64,000 nucleotides of DNA. Source: Litoreibacter roseus. GTDB lineage: Bacteria > Pseudomonadota > Alphaproteobacteria > Rhodobacterales > Rhodobacteraceae. Below the pieces are notes generated by a model that was given only the letters and a program-made list of their open reading frames with translations, had not been told where the DNA came from and ran no database searches. Numbering within the stretch: the stretch's first letter is position 1; each line of letters begins with the position of its first letter. Made by a program: the position numbers and the translations under genes. The DNA is taken from positions 992,001 through 1,056,000 of the forward strand of contig NZ_BLJE01000001.1 of the NCBI RefSeq assembly GCF_009811795.1. Direction: 5' to 3'. This document shows, in pieces, positions 63,841 through 64,000 of the stretch.

Positions 63841-64000
63841 TTAGCCAAAAACACTGCAACGCATGAATTGAAGCGGTTCAGCGAGTTTCGTCGCGATGAG
63901 CGCAGAGTGTAGTTTGTCACTCACAAAGAACTCTCCGCCGTTCACAATTGGATCGACCCAGATATCGGGAGATCCAAGCACGCCAGACTTGACAGAAATC
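63841..64000 (-). CDS. C-terminal end of an Imm11 (DUF1629)-like protein (partial)
   Basis: The minus strand is open from the right edge to a TAA at 63841, 52 codons. The end reads like the C-terminus of the Imm11/DUF1629 family: DIWVDPIVN, GGEFFVSDKL, HSALIATKLAEPL and FMRCSVFG. That family includes an immunity protein of Myxococcus and many uncharacterised proteins linked to polymorphic toxins. The start and any toxin partner lie beyond the window. Assignment is from memory of the family pattern. Confidence 0.45.
   Translation of the reverse strand, partial: ISVKSGVLGSPDIWVDPIVNGGEFFVSDKLHSALIATKLAEPLQFMRCSVFG

Noticed and set aside
1-64000. tRNA, rRNA, CRISPR arrays, insertion sequences, prophage
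   Set aside because: I looked in the intergenic gaps and found no cloverleaf, regular repeat array, transposase or integrase motif, although short RNAs cannot be excluded by eye.

Overview
The window is about 64 kb of high-GC chromosomal DNA that reads as a marine alphaproteobacterium of the Rhodobacterales (Roseobacter group). This rests on the gene families and their arrangement: ccmFGHI, preT/preA pyrimidine catabolism, a VPLPA-CTERM protein, a PuuE-UraD fusion, ExoD and a HisD paralogue. Other supports are the many 1-4 nt start/stop overlaps and frequent GTG/TTG starts. No rRNA, tRNA, CRISPR array, insertion sequence or phage gene was recognised, and the species cannot be named from this sequence.

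Left part (1-15.1 kb). The 5' end of a Tat-exported protein gene runs off the left edge. A TetR repressor then faces a two-gene RND efflux operon (adaptor and pump) across a 34-bp dyad operator. A type-I periplasmic binding protein lies directly upstream of a large chemoreceptor, which suggests a binding-protein-dependent chemosensor. Two sulfotransferase-type genes lie divergent from a secreted clan GH-A-like glycosidase with an RTX-like C-terminus. An FNT channel and a BrkB/YihY membrane protein follow.

Sugar cluster (15.2-25.3 kb). D-lyxose/D-mannose isomerase, a MalEFGK-type ABC importer and a GH63-type glycosidase form one plus-strand block. The MalF-like subunit carries an inserted periplasmic DUF11-like domain and the MalG-like subunit has extra N-terminal membrane helices. 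Facing genes encode a Gfo/Idh oxidoreductase and an isopropylmalate-type dehydrogenase, and then an ABM monooxygenase and a lactonase-type metallo-hydrolase follow. I infer uptake and hydrolysis of a glycosylated osmolyte such as mannosylglycerate or glucosylglycerate.

Pyrimidine cluster (25.4-38.8 kb). PreT and PreA (dihydropyrimidine dehydrogenase), an M20 amidohydrolase and a dihydropyrimidinase form the reductive uracil/thymine pathway. An NMT1/TauT-type ABC importer, a RutR-like TetR regulator and two candidate RutR boxes complete the locus. A DNA glycosylase gene of the Fpg/Nei family between preT and preA is broken by an apparent 1-nt deletion. A histidine kinase/response regulator pair sits between preA and rutR.

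Middle (38.8-45.4 kb). An AT-richer stretch precedes a VPLPA-CTERM surface protein. Next is a five-gene minus-strand operon: HisD paralogue, LacI regulator, tandem NTF2-like protein, DUF6653-like membrane protein and double cupin. A perfect 14-bp LacI-type palindrome lies in front of it. Its substrate is not evident.

Right part (45.4-64 kb). ccmFGHI (cytochrome c maturation) faces a ScsB/DsbD-type reductase, which is divergent from a ScsC/DsbA-type protein and a GAPDH homologue. ExoD, a small OB-fold protein and phosphomannomutase follow. A purine-ureide operon encodes an NCS2 permease, AllA, AllE and PuuE-UraD, with divergent HIU hydrolase. CvpA, RadA, a small membrane protein and a PqiA-like protein close the complete genes. 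The end of an Imm11-like gene lies at the right edge.
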